Shown here: piece by piece, positions 47,219 to 55,392 of the stretch
Position numbering within the stretch: the first letter of the stretch is position 1
Layout: each line of letters begins with the position of its first letter
Assembly: GCA_051277005.1 (NCBI GenBank)
Contig: JBNMPS010000003.1
Coordinates: 1-57,483, forward strand
Direction of reading: 5' to 3'
Length of the DNA stretch: 57,483 bases
From: Dasania sp051277005
GTDB taxonomy: Bacteria > Pseudomonadota > Gammaproteobacteria > Pseudomonadales > Dasaniaceae
The notes under the pieces: model-generated
The model's database searches: none
What the model was told of the DNA's origin: nothing
The model's input: the letters and a program-made list of their open reading frames with translations, nothing else
Position numbers and translations under genes: made by a program

Positions 47219-48296
47219 GCGAATACTACTGTTATCGGCTTATCACACTGCTAGCCACAAAGCGTGGTGTGAGGGTTTGATGGCGCATTTGCCTGAGTAT
47301 AAATGGGTGCACTTAAACCTGCCTGATCGTTATTTCAGGTGGCGCATACGAGGTAATCCCTTGTCTTGGTGTGAGCGGGCAGAATTTAGCGAGGAATATG
47401 ATTTAGTGGTGGCAACCTCCATGGTTGATTTGGCAACCTTGAAAGGTTTAATTCCACCGTTATCTCATATCCCGTCGATTGTTTATTTCCACGAGAACCA
47501 ATTTGCTTTTCCTGTTTCATCTCAGCAGCACGGCAGCATTGATCCGCAAATGGTAAATTTATATGCGGCAATGGCTGCCGATGCCGTGGTGTTTAATAGT
47601 GAGTGGAATAGGATGAGTTTTATCTCAGGTGTGACCCAATTACTCAAGCAATTACCTGATTGCACTCCAGTGGCGTTAGAGTTGAAATTGCAAGATAAGA
47701 GCCGGGTTATTCCTGTGCCGATTGCAGACGATTATTTGCCGGCTTGTCAGACTAAACAAGAGGGTTTGACATTGTTGTGGGCCGCGCGCTGGGAATACGA
47801 TAAAGGCCCTGATCGCCTCTTGGCCGCTTTAAACGCCATTGAAGTGGCGGGGTTCGATTATCAAATCAATATCATTGGCCAGCAATTTCGTAAAGTTCCC
47901 GATGCTTTTAAACGCATTGAACAGCTTTATAGTCATCGGTTAAATCAGTTTGGTTTTTTGCCTGACAGGTCTCAGTACAAAGCCGTGTTACAGAGCAGTG
48001 ATGTTTTTATCAGTACGGCAATACATGAATTTCAGGGATTATCGGCTTTAGAGGCGGCGGCGTGTGGTTGTGTGCCTTTAGTGCCAAACAGGCTGTCCTA
48101 CCCAGAACTATTCTCGCAGCAATATTGCTATTCATCCTATGGCAGTGATGAGGATAGCGATAAAGAGAGTGATGTACTTGTCGAAAAGTTACATGTTTTG
48201 CTTGAGGATAAGGTTCCTAGCCCCGATGTTAGTCGGTATCAATGGCAATATTTAACACACGCTTATCGAACGCTTATTCAACAGTATTTGGCCTAA
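47211..48296 (+). CDS. glycosyltransferase related to tRNA-queuosine mannosyltransferase (DUF3524)
   Basis: This 361-residue GT-B glycosyltransferase has an N-terminal DUF3524-type domain (residues about 1-170) with VYFHENQFAFPV and VVFNSEWNRMSF, which closely recall animal QTMAN/GTDC1, the enzyme that mannosylates queuosine in tRNA-Asp. The C-terminal half is a group 1 glycosyltransferase fold (LLWAARWEYDKGPDRLLAAL and EFQGLSALEAAACGCVPLVP, cited in part). TTG at 47211 is the likely start, overlapping the aminopeptidase. The acceptor in this bacterium is unproven; modified tRNA is the leading guess. Confidence 0.8.
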   Translation: MSKRILLLSAYHTASHKAWCEGLMAHLPEYKWVHLNLPDRYFRWRIRGNPLSWCERAEFSEEYDLVVATSMVDLATLKGLIPPLSHIPSIVYFHENQFAFPVSSQQHGSIDPQMVNLYAAMAADAVVFNSEWNRMSFISGVTQLLKQLPDCTPVALELKLQDKSRVIPVPIADDYLPACQTKQEGLTLLWAARWEYDKGPDRLLAALNAIEVAGFDYQINIIGQQFRKVPDAFKRIEQLYSHRLNQFGFLPDRSQYKAVLQSSDVFISTAIHEFQGLSALEAAACGCVPLVPNRLSYPELFSQQYCYSSYGSDEDSDKESDVLVEKLHVLLEDKVPSPDVSRYQWQYLTHAYRTLIQQYLA

Positions 48297-48378
48297 TCAG
48301 TATGAAAGTAGCAGTTAACTTCCCGACTCTGTATCATTGCCGCCATTATTTATATGTCATTTTGGATATTCACAGAAT

Positions 48379-49392
48379 ATGAGCAAACAACGGGTTTTAA
48401 CCGGCATTACGACAACAGGCACGCCTCACTTGGGTAACTATGTAGGGGCTATTCGTCCGGCCATCGAGGCTAGTCGCAGCAGTGATGTGGATTCATTCTT
48501 TTTTTTGGCGGATTATCACGCGCTCATTAAATGCCAAGATCCAGCCATGGTGTGCCAATCGACTAAAGAAATAGCCGCGACTTGGTTAGCTTTAGGTCTA
48601 GATACCGATAACGCCACTTTTTATCGCCAATCTGATGTGCCAGAAATTACAGAGTTAAGTTGGGTGCTAACTTGCCTAACCTCCAAAGGTTTAATGAACC
48701 GTGCTCACGCCTATAAAGCAGCGGTTCAGGTTAACGAAGACGAAAGTGAAGATTCGGACAAGGGAATTATGATGGGTTTATTCAGCTACCCCATCTTAAT
48801 GGCGGCTGATATTTTGATGTTCAATGGTGAAAAGATCCCTGTTGGTAAAGATCAGATTCAGCATGTTGAAATGGCAAGAGACATTGCCCAAAAATTCAAT
48901 CACATCTACAAGAAAGAGGTGTTCGTATTGCCGGAAGCGGTGGTGGGTGATAATGCAGCGATACTCAGCGGGTTAGATGGCCGTAAAATGAGTAAAAGCT
49001 ACAACAACACGATTCCTCTTTTCTTAACTGAAAAGAAATTGCAAAGGCATATCAATAAAATTAAAACTAACCTTCTTGAGCCCGGTGAGTCTAAAGACGT
49101 GAATGACTCCACCGTCTTTGAAATATGGCAGGCCTTTGCCAATGACGAGCAGCTTGAATATATGCGTCAGCAATACGCTGAGGGCATTGCTTGGGGGCAG
49201 GCTAAAAAAGAGCTATTTGCTTTGATTAATGATGAAATAAGAGAGGCTCGCGAACGTTATAACGTGTTAATGGCAGATCCGGATTTTATAGAGCAAGAGT
49301 TGCAAAAAGGTGCGGCAAAAGCCCGAGCTACTGCTCGGCAGCTCATTGATCAAGTGAGAGAGGCTGTTGGTATTTCGGCAATCAGTGCTTAA
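48379..49392 (+). CDS. trpS: tryptophanyl-tRNA synthetase
   Basis: This is a 337-residue class I aminoacyl-tRNA synthetase charging tRNA-Trp. It has the HIGH-type motif TPHLGNYVGA near residues 14-23, the tryptophan-pocket stretch SYPILMAADILMF, VGKDQIQH, and the KMSKS loop GRKMSKSYNN. I start at ATG 48379 (MSKQRVLTG), the family norm; an in-frame ATG farther upstream would add 14 unlike residues. Confidence 0.96.
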   Translation: MSKQRVLTGITTTGTPHLGNYVGAIRPAIEASRSSDVDSFFFLADYHALIKCQDPAMVCQSTKEIAATWLALGLDTDNATFYRQSDVPEITELSWVLTCLTSKGLMNRAHAYKAAVQVNEDESEDSDKGIMMGLFSYPILMAADILMFNGEKIPVGKDQIQHVEMARDIAQKFNHIYKKEVFVLPEAVVGDNAAILSGLDGRKMSKSYNNTIPLFLTEKKLQRHINKIKTNLLEPGESKDVNDSTVFEIWQAFANDEQLEYMRQQYAEGIAWGQAKKELFALINDEIREARERYNVLMADPDFIEQELQKGAAKARATARQLIDQVREAVGISAISA

Positions 49393-49510
49393 GGTTTAAC
49401 GTATTGAATTGGCCGTTGATAGCAACGACTTATTTATAAACTTTTCGGCTTGGAAAATCAACGAAGATCTTCTAAGCTAATGGTAATTAACGAATAAAAA
49501 GACTCGCCTT

Positions 49511-50410
49511 ATGATGGATAGACCGCTTCTCGTTGCGTTAGCCCCCCACACTGAGTGTGAAGTCTTGTTTAGTAGCAAGCTTGAAGATGAGTTTCATCTA
49601 GTGAATGCAGAAACCCTGCAAGAGCTCTTGCGTATCGCTGATGATAAAAAACCGATCTCTATGATTTTGGTGTATACCCCATTACTCGTAGAAGATTGCG
49701 CTGAGCTGCGTAGTAGCGATGCCTTGGTGGGTATTCCCATCGTAGCAATCGCTAAATTTGGCTCAGAGCAGTTGCAGGATGGTTCTATTCATGCCGGTGC
49801 CATCGATTATATTGATGTAGGTAATTTAACCAGCACGGTATTAGAGGCCAGGATACGTAGTTTATATGAGTTAAAGCGCAATCGAGATCAATTAACAGAA
49901 GTGGCTAGGCTGGATGCTTTAACTGGTATTCCCAATCGTAATTCGTTTGATGAAACGATTAGTTTGGAGTGGCGCCGTTGTTGCCGTGATTTTAATGTTT
50001 TGTCGGTCATTATGGTGGATATTGATGCGTTTTCTTCCTTCAATGATCACTATGGCGCCGGCGTTGGCGATAACTGTTTAAAACGTATTACATCAGCTAT
50101 TGAGAATAATTGCTTACGCGCTGCAGACATTGTTGCCCGTTATGATAATGATGAATTTGTAGCACTATTGCCTTGTACTGAATTTGAAAATGCCTTGCGT
50201 GTTGCTGAAAATATTTGCAGGGCAGTCTCGTCCTTGAATTTAATTCACGAATACTCCGATTGCGCAGATGTGGTTACCGTTAGCGTGGGTATTGCAACAA
50301 TAGACCCCACGCAAGATCAAGGCTATAAAGCGCTGATCCATGAGGTTAAAGAGGTGCTGCATATGGCGCAACACAAAGGAGGTAATCAAGCACAAGGCGT
50401 AGAGTTGTAA
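49511..50410 (+). CDS. degenerate receiver-GGDEF protein with DNDEF active site
   Basis: This 299-residue cytoplasmic protein has a receiver-like domain (1-120) that lacks the phospho-acceptor (ILVYTPLL where an Asp is expected), then a linker helix and a GGDEF domain (about 135-295, starting DALTGIPNRNSF). The signature is DNDEF instead of GG(D/E)EF. The inhibitory-site RxxD is kept as RAAD exactly five residues before it. Loss of both glycines usually abolishes diguanylate cyclase activity, while an intact I-site can still bind c-di-GMP. It may thus be an effector rather than a synthase. Confidence 0.85.
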   Translation: MMDRPLLVALAPHTECEVLFSSKLEDEFHLVNAETLQELLRIADDKKPISMILVYTPLLVEDCAELRSSDALVGIPIVAIAKFGSEQLQDGSIHAGAIDYIDVGNLTSTVLEARIRSLYELKRNRDQLTEVARLDALTGIPNRNSFDETISLEWRRCCRDFNVLSVIMVDIDAFSSFNDHYGAGVGDNCLKRITSAIENNCLRAADIVARYDNDEFVALLPCTEFENALRVAENICRAVSSLNLIHEYSDCADVVTVSVGIATIDPTQDQGYKALIHEVKEVLHMAQHKGGNQAQGVEL

Positions 50411-50697
50411 TCCTAAAAAGTATATTTAACGGCTATCATTTCATATGCCGTGTAACCGCTCAGTTGTTGATGCAGGCTTGCAAACAAATTCGCCATAGCG
50501 ATTGTTTTGCTTCAAGCGTTAACCCTCTAATATCGCAGGCGGCTAAGCTGCCAGTGGCAACAGCTTTTGCCAAGCTATGTGCGTTTATTTCAATGTGAAT
50601 TTTATCAGGACTGTGTGGGCCTGTTTTATTTTTCTTCATGTTACTCTCGGTGATGATTACGTCTTAAATGACGGATGTTTCGTGTTTATCAATGCAA

Positions 50698-51168
50698 TCA
50701 GGCAGTTGATTGAAAAAACCTGTTCCACTTTCCATGATCTTTTGGTTTGTTTTTTTGCTTTATGTGTTGTCGAATACTGGTTAGTGACTTTGCTAGATAG
50801 CTATCCATTAGCCAGTGTGTTTTGAAAAAATGTTTGTCGGTATAGGTGAGTAAGTTGTGTACCTGGATAAGCATGTCTAGTTCTAATTGTTTTTCGTCGA
50901 GTTGTTTATAACATTCTGCCAGTGAATGCCCCGATAACATCACTCGTTCGGCATAATTTAACGGCGTATTTCTATGATCAGTTATATTACTGGTTTGTAT
51001 CAGCCATTCGCTGATTTCAAAGCTACAACCAAAAAAATGGCTAGCGTCTATCCAGTTACATTGATGAAAGTGTCTTTGGCCTTGTTCCATCCACTGTTCC
51101 CAAAAGCGGATTGCATGATTGGGTTCGCTAAGAACTTGTTGGCGATGAGTGTTACACATAAAACGCAT
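50698..51168 (-). CDS. Fur-controlled protein of unknown function
   Basis: I do not recognise this 156-residue protein. It is soluble, rich in His, Trp and Gln, and probably all-helical (for example FWEQWMEQGQRHFHQCNW, cited as WEQWMEQGQRHFHQ, and LSGHSLAECYKQL), perhaps TPR-like. I start at ATG 51168 because AGGA lies eight bases upstream and the longer frame would run through a perfect Fur box at 51231-51245. The box predicts expression under iron starvation. It does not resemble siderophore or haem genes known to me. Confidence 0.7.
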   Translation of the reverse strand: MRFMCNTHRQQVLSEPNHAIRFWEQWMEQGQRHFHQCNWIDASHFFGCSFEISEWLIQTSNITDHRNTPLNYAERVMLSGHSLAECYKQLDEKQLELDMLIQVHNLLTYTDKHFFKTHWLMDSYLAKSLTSIRQHIKQKNKPKDHGKWNRFFQSTA

Positions 51169-51230
51169 GGTAATAATCCTATTCTCGTGGCAGGTAATGG
51201 CATGATAGGGCAGAGATTGCTGAATGTAAA

Positions 51231-51245
51231 TGATAATCATTATCA
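51231..51245 (-). promoter_or_regulatory. perfect Fur box (7-1-7)
   Basis: TGATAATCATTATCA is an exact match to the 7-1-7 Fur consensus TGATAATnATTATCA, extended by A/T on both sides. It lies 63 bases upstream of the unknown gene that starts at 51168, where it would cover the promoter. Confidence 0.9.
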
Positions 51246-51334
51246 TTTGGCGTGAAAAAGTGATTCTTTCCGTTGGTGCCTAGATTTGGCTATTGCGAAG
51301 TTTGCTGGGGCAGAGATAGAGGTAACGGGTAATT

Positions 51335-51350
51335 CCCCGCAGTTGCGGGG
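51335..51350 (-). terminator. GC-rich hairpin after leuA
   Basis: CCCCGC, loop AGTT, GCGGGG lies 34 bases beyond the leuA stop codon on the strand in use. There is no clear U tract after it, so it may stabilise the 3' end rather than terminate by itself. Confidence 0.45.
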
Positions 51351-51383
51351 GGAGAGGTGAAGTGAAAAAAGGTTATTCGCTTT

Positions 51384-53108
51384 CTAGGTTGCAGCGGTTT
51401 GTTGTTTTTCAGTTAAGCGATTTACCACGTTGAGTAGCGCCTTCATTGAGGCTTCGATTATATCTTGGCTTTTACCAACACCGCACAGGCGATGGCCTTC
51501 GATATTGGCTTGTATGTAGCAGATAGCCTCGGCTTCGTTGTTGTTGGCATCATGGCTGTCGCTGTTTTTTGCTAAGGTGTGCTCCGCATATTCCACTACG
51601 ACCATGTTTTTTCCTATGGCATGGCTGAGTGCTTTTACGAAACTATCAATGCTGCCGCTACCTTGTGCATGTATGTTCAGTGGTTGGCCGTTCTGAATAA
51701 GCGTGGCATTTAATTGCTCTTGCTCATTTTCCCGACAGAGGTGGTAACCCTGTAACTGATAAGCTTCACTCTGGTTTATATAGTGTTGCTCAAATAGCGC
51801 CGCGATAGTGGCGGGGCTAACTTCGCGCTTTTGGCGCTCGGCTTCAGCTTGTACTAAGCCACTGAATTCTATTTGGAGCCAGCGGGGTAGTTCTAGCCCC
51901 ATCTCTTGCTCCATAACATAGGCAATGCCGGCTTTTCCTGATTGGCTGTTGATGCGTATCACTTCTTGATAAGAGCAGCCAAGGTCGGATGGATCTATAG
52001 GTAGATAGGCTACGTCCCATGGTTGTTTATGCTCTGGTTGCCTGCCTCGGTGTTTTAAACATTTATTGATTGCGTCCTGGTGGCTGCCCGAAAAAGCTGT
52101 AAAGACTAATTCGCCCGCATAAGGGTGGCGAGGGTGAACTGGTAGTTGGGTGCAGGCCTTAACGGTTTGAACAATTTCATCCATATTGGCGAAGTTAAGC
52201 TCAGGGTCGATACCTTGGCTATAAAGATTCATCGCCATGGTAATGATGTCCATGTTACCTGTGCGTTCGCCATTACCCATCAAGGTGCCTTCCACTCGAT
52301 CGGCTCCTGCTAAAACACCGAGCTCTGCAGCCGCTACTGCGCAGCCTCTGTCATTGTGAGTATGCAAGCTGATATTGATGGCGTTGCGGTTTTTGATGTT
52401 TTCACAAAACCATTCAATTTGATCGGCGTATATGTTGGGTGTGCTTACCTCAACCGTTGCAGGTAAATTAATAATCGCTTTGTGTTTGGCTGTGGGTTGC
52501 CATACGTCTATGACGGCATCACAAATTTCTACCGCAAAATCTAGTTCGGTGCTGGTAAAGCTTTCTGGTGAATATTCAAAGGTCCAGTGAGTATTAGGGT
52601 ATTGCTTGGCTTGCTGGTTAATGAATTCAGCCCCTTTAACAGCAATATCAATAATGCTCGCTTTGTCCATTTTAAAAACCTGCTCACGCTGCACTTTTGA
52701 CGTGGAATTATACAAATGCACAATGGCATTTTTACATCCCACTAATGCTTCAAATGAACGTTTAATAAGTGGCTCGCGAGCGGGGGTAAGAATTTGAAGT
52801 GTGACATCGTCGGGCACTTTATTACCTTCGATAATTTCACGAATAAAATCAAAGTCCGTTTGCGAGGCGGCAGGAAATCCCACTTCAATTTCTTTAAATC
52901 CTATAGCGATTAATAAATCAAAAAGCTGATGTTTTTGCTCTGGATTCATGGGGTCAATCAACGCTTGGTTACCATCGCGTAAGTCCACGCTACACCAGGT
53001 TGGTGCGGATGAAATTTGCTGGCTCGGCCACTGTCGGTTATCTAGTTTTACCACCGGAAAGGGGCGATATTTTGTATGGCTGAAGCCTTGTGACGTATTG
53101 TTGCTCAT
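51384..53108 (-). CDS. leuA: 2-isopropylmalate synthase
   Basis: This 574-residue enzyme condenses acetyl-CoA with 2-oxoisovalerate, the committed step to leucine. It has the DRE-TIM signature DLRDGNQAL near residue 43, HTHNDRGCAVAAAE with the metal histidines, and a C-terminal LeuA allosteric domain (about 440-570) for leucine feedback. The length fits the long LeuA form found in Pseudomonas. It is divergent from an Lrp-family gene, with a 167-base AT-rich region between the two start codons, so Lrp-type control is plausible. Confidence 0.95.
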   Translation of the reverse strand: MSNNTSQGFSHTKYRPFPVVKLDNRQWPSQQISSAPTWCSVDLRDGNQALIDPMNPEQKHQLFDLLIAIGFKEIEVGFPAASQTDFDFIREIIEGNKVPDDVTLQILTPAREPLIKRSFEALVGCKNAIVHLYNSTSKVQREQVFKMDKASIIDIAVKGAEFINQQAKQYPNTHWTFEYSPESFTSTELDFAVEICDAVIDVWQPTAKHKAIINLPATVEVSTPNIYADQIEWFCENIKNRNAINISLHTHNDRGCAVAAAELGVLAGADRVEGTLMGNGERTGNMDIITMAMNLYSQGIDPELNFANMDEIVQTVKACTQLPVHPRHPYAGELVFTAFSGSHQDAINKCLKHRGRQPEHKQPWDVAYLPIDPSDLGCSYQEVIRINSQSGKAGIAYVMEQEMGLELPRWLQIEFSGLVQAEAERQKREVSPATIAALFEQHYINQSEAYQLQGYHLCRENEQEQLNATLIQNGQPLNIHAQGSGSIDSFVKALSHAIGKNMVVVEYAEHTLAKNSDSHDANNNEAEAICYIQANIEGHRLCGVGKSQDIIEASMKALLNVVNRLTEKQQTAAT

Positions 53109-53275
53109 GGCTGGGTTCTCATTTTCGATGGTTACTGTAGCGTTTTGTTGAGACTAATTATAGGTGAATGGTTTTAGAGGATAATTGTTATTATCGATTT
53201 TTTTAGTTATATATTGGATTTATTAGCTAATAAAATCTATAATTTTGAATGTATTAACTCTATGTTGTGTTTTTT

Positions 53276-53785
53276 ATGGTTAAGTTTGATTCTATCGATA
53301 AGCATATCTTGCAGCTAATGCAGGGTGATGGTCGCATCTCTAACTTAGAGTTAGCCGATAAAGTGGGGCTCTCGCCAACACCTTGTTCAAGGCGGGTGAG
53401 GCGATTGGAGGAGTCAGGTGTTATCGATAAACACGTTACCCTTTTGAATCAATCTGAACTGGGCTTAAAGCTCACGGCAGTGTTAAGCATTAGCATGGAT
53501 AAACACACACCTGAACGTTTCGAGAATTTTGAAACGATTATTGCGGGCTTTCCTGAAGTTGTTGAATGCAATATTGTTACCGGCCAGTCGGCTGACTATA
53601 TGTTGAAAGTTGTCGTGCCCGATATGGATTACTACGAGGCGTTTTTGTTAGGACGCTTAACTCGTATTGAAGGAGTTACTGGCGTTCACAGTAGTTTTAT
53701 TTTACGACAAGTAATCAAAAAAACGGAGCTACCTTTAGAGTCTTATCAGCAGCCTAAATCTAAGACGAATAAGCGAAGAAAATAA
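53276..53785 (+). CDS. Lrp/AsnC-family transcriptional regulator
   Basis: This 169-residue regulator has an N-terminal winged helix-turn-helix (IDKHILQLMQGDGRISNLELA, cited as DKHILQLMQGDGRIS, then VGLSPTPCSRRVRRLEE) and a C-terminal RAM/effector domain (VVECNIVTGQSADYMLKVVV). It should bind amino acids and control the divergent leuA or itself. ATG 53276 is taken as start; a GTG at 53267 would add three residues. A basic tail (KSKTNKRRK) is present. A strong terminator follows. Confidence 0.92.
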   Translation: MVKFDSIDKHILQLMQGDGRISNLELADKVGLSPTPCSRRVRRLEESGVIDKHVTLLNQSELGLKLTAVLSISMDKHTPERFENFETIIAGFPEVVECNIVTGQSADYMLKVVVPDMDYYEAFLLGRLTRIEGVTGVHSSFILRQVIKKTELPLESYQQPKSKTNKRRK

Positions 53786-53815
53786 AACGTTCAAACAAAC
53801 ACTACAATCTTATGG

Positions 53816-53854
53816 GATAAGCGCTAAAATAAATTTTATCGCTTATTGTTTTTT
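53816..53854 (+). terminator. rho-independent terminator of the Lrp-family gene
   Basis: GATAAGCGCTAAAAT, loop AA, ATTTTATCGCTTATT forms a near-perfect 15-bp stem followed by GTTTTTT, 31 bases after the stop codon. Confidence 0.88.
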
Positions 53855-53952
53855 AGCCAATCACCGAGGTTGCCCTTTTCCAATTGAACGCTTTAGCATT
53901 GTCGTTGAGCAGTGTTAAAATGTGAACTTCAAATTTATAGTGCGAGATATCC

Positions 53953-54294
53953 ATGTCTGATTCAATCCCATCTATTAACACGGATCTACCAGAGGAAGAT
54001 TTACGTATCCGTTTAAACCGTGAAACATCCAAAATTGGTTGGGACGAGCTACAAAAATTCTATGCCAAGGGCATGGTGATTCATGTGGGGCAGGGTGTCG
54101 ATTTAATTGATGTGGCGATTACGGTATCGGAAGACAACAAAGAGGCGGTTGAGCAGTGGATGGCCGATGGTACTTTATCGCAGGTCACCGATGAACAAGC
54201 CTTGAGTTGGCATGAGCAAGACATCATCCACTGGGCTGTTGTGATTGCGCCTTGGGTGCTGGTGCAACAGGTGAAAGAAGAGACCGCGCATTAG
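53953..54294 (+). CDS. DUF2288 family protein
   Basis: This 113-residue soluble protein fits the DUF2288 family over its whole length: IGWDELQKFYAKGMVIHV, cited as GWDELQKFYAKG, then DLIDVAITVSEDN and WVLVQQVKEE. The function is unknown. It stands alone, with its ATG well placed after a 160-base gap from the Lrp terminator region, and the stop precedes the decayed pdxJ stretch. Confidence 0.85.
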   Translation: MSDSIPSINTDLPEEDLRIRLNRETSKIGWDELQKFYAKGMVIHVGQGVDLIDVAITVSEDNKEAVEQWMADGTLSQVTDEQALSWHEQDIIHWAVVIAPWVLVQQVKEETAH

Positions 54295-54384
54295 TGATGG
54301 TTGGTATTGAATGCAATAACGCAGCACGGTAAAATAAACGGGAGGGAGTTGCTGAGCTGACTAAAGGCTGCCAATCTGTAAGAT

Positions 54385-54790
54385 TCACACCGCTTTACCT
54401 AAGTATTTCTGATAAGCCTTGATGGTATTCTCCAAGCCCATATTAATGGCATCTACCGTTAAAAAATGGCCTATAGACACTTCTAAAAGCTCGGGTGCTG
54501 AGGCGAATTTAGTGAGATTGTGTAGGTTTAAATCGTGACCTGCATTGAGACCTAGGCCTATATTTTCTGCCAATTCTGCTGCTTGATAAAATTGCTGAAA
54601 TACGGTTTCAATATCCTCATTCTTTTCACAGGCTTCAGCGTAAGGGCAGGTGTAAAGTTTATGCGGTCGGAGCCAATTTCTTTGGCCAGTTTAATCTGTT
54701 CAAGGTCTGGGTCCATGAACAAACTGACGGCTGACGCGAATTCCCAGTGATGTTAACGCTTCAATAACCGGTAAAATGGGGTCGCCTATT
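54385..54790 (-). pseudogene. pdxJ: decayed pdxJ (pyridoxine 5'-phosphate synthase) fragment
   Basis: The minus strand encodes an unmistakable PdxJ C-terminus: LGLNAGHDLNLHNL, LLEVSIGHFLTVDA and GLENTIKAYQKYL up to a normal stop. Upstream, PdxJ sequence continues but switches frame. MDPDLEQIKLAKEIGSDR is followed, after a lost base, by KLYTCPYAEACEKNEDIE, and before it LPVIEALTSLGIRVS is joined out of frame with extra bases. The N-terminal 100 or more residues are absent; beyond about 54790 the sequence is not PdxJ. It cannot make a functional enzyme. The phrasing (EVSIGH, GLENTI) is nearer to the Bacteroidetes/alphaproteobacterial form than to E. coli PdxJ, by memory. Confidence 0.85.
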
Positions 54791-55166
54791 TTGTTTAGTC
54801 AAACCGTGTTTGTAGTGGTTGTCAGTGGGAATAGAAATACGTCTTTTTAAGTACTGGCCACGATGGTAATAAAAATATTTACGATTGATATTCTTCTCAC
54901 AACAAATGGCCGCGATAATTATGGCATTCTGCTGTTGATCATTCCCATCATTAATTAATGCTAACCACTATTGTTAATCGACTTTTATCCTCCGCCCCTC
55001 AGTAATTGGAGTGGTTGGTTTATCGATAGTGCGTTTTTACCGGCAGAATGTGAGCGTGGTTGCTGCTGCGCTTAGTTTGTATCCTTAAAGTTTACAGAGC
55101 CTGATGCTCAGCCTGACATTTTTGGCTTATGCATCAGCGTTTAGCCTAGCGCGCCCAAAGCTTAAC

Positions 55167-55191
55167 GTAGGGCAGACTTTATCTGCCGTAC
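55167..55191 (+). repeat. REP-like element (GTAG plus hairpin)
   Basis: GTAG is followed directly by GGCAGA, loop CTTTA, TCTGCC, with outer GTA/TAC pairing. A GTAG tetranucleotide beside an imperfect hairpin is the layout of REP sequences mobilised by RAYT transposases. Only one copy is visible here, so the call is tentative. Confidence 0.4.
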
Positions 55192-55205
55192 AAACACCTT
55201 AAATC

Positions 55206-55253
55206 GGAATAATTATTCCAGTTGATTTTCTCTTATGAGAATAATAATTCTTA
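55206..55253 (+). promoter_or_regulatory. AT-rich palindromes, possible operator of the porin/TAXI operon
   Basis: GGAATAATTATTCC (55206-55219) is a perfect 14-base palindrome. About 20 bases on, TGAGAATAATAATTCTTA has a broken dyad reminiscent of Fur-type sites but not a full match. They lie 140-190 bases before the porin start codon. The regulator cannot be named from sequence. Confidence 0.4.
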
Positions 55254-55392
55254 TTTTTTATTGGATTTATGAAAATACCTTTAAAAAACAAATAGATAAC
55301 TATTGGCACGTGTTCTGCTATAGGAAGGAGGACGCGGAGAGTGTGGTATCACCGTCTAATAATAATATTAATGATTTACGTAGGAGATACGA

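Larger units (their letters stand above)
54791..55392. other. non-coding decay region upstream of the porin gene
   Basis: About 600 bases without a supported gene. On the minus strand, 54786-54970 is open for some 60 codons (contains IPTDNHYKHGLTKQNRR, preceded by HRGQYLKRR), but it has no start codon and joins the pdxJ remnant, so it may be another gene scrap that I cannot name. The rest holds a REP-like hairpin (55167-55191) and two AT-rich near-palindromes (55206-55253) before the porin. Confidence 0.6.

Noticed and set aside
50577..50825. An 82-codon plus-strand frame, hydrophobic and Cys-rich
   Set aside because: Its second half is antisense to the Fur-controlled gene, and it has no clear start signal; the minus-strand gene explains the region better.
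54786..54970. About 60 open minus-strand codons joined to the pdxJ remnant
   Set aside because: It looks protein-like, but there is no start codon, no ribosome site and no family I can name; left as part of the decay region.
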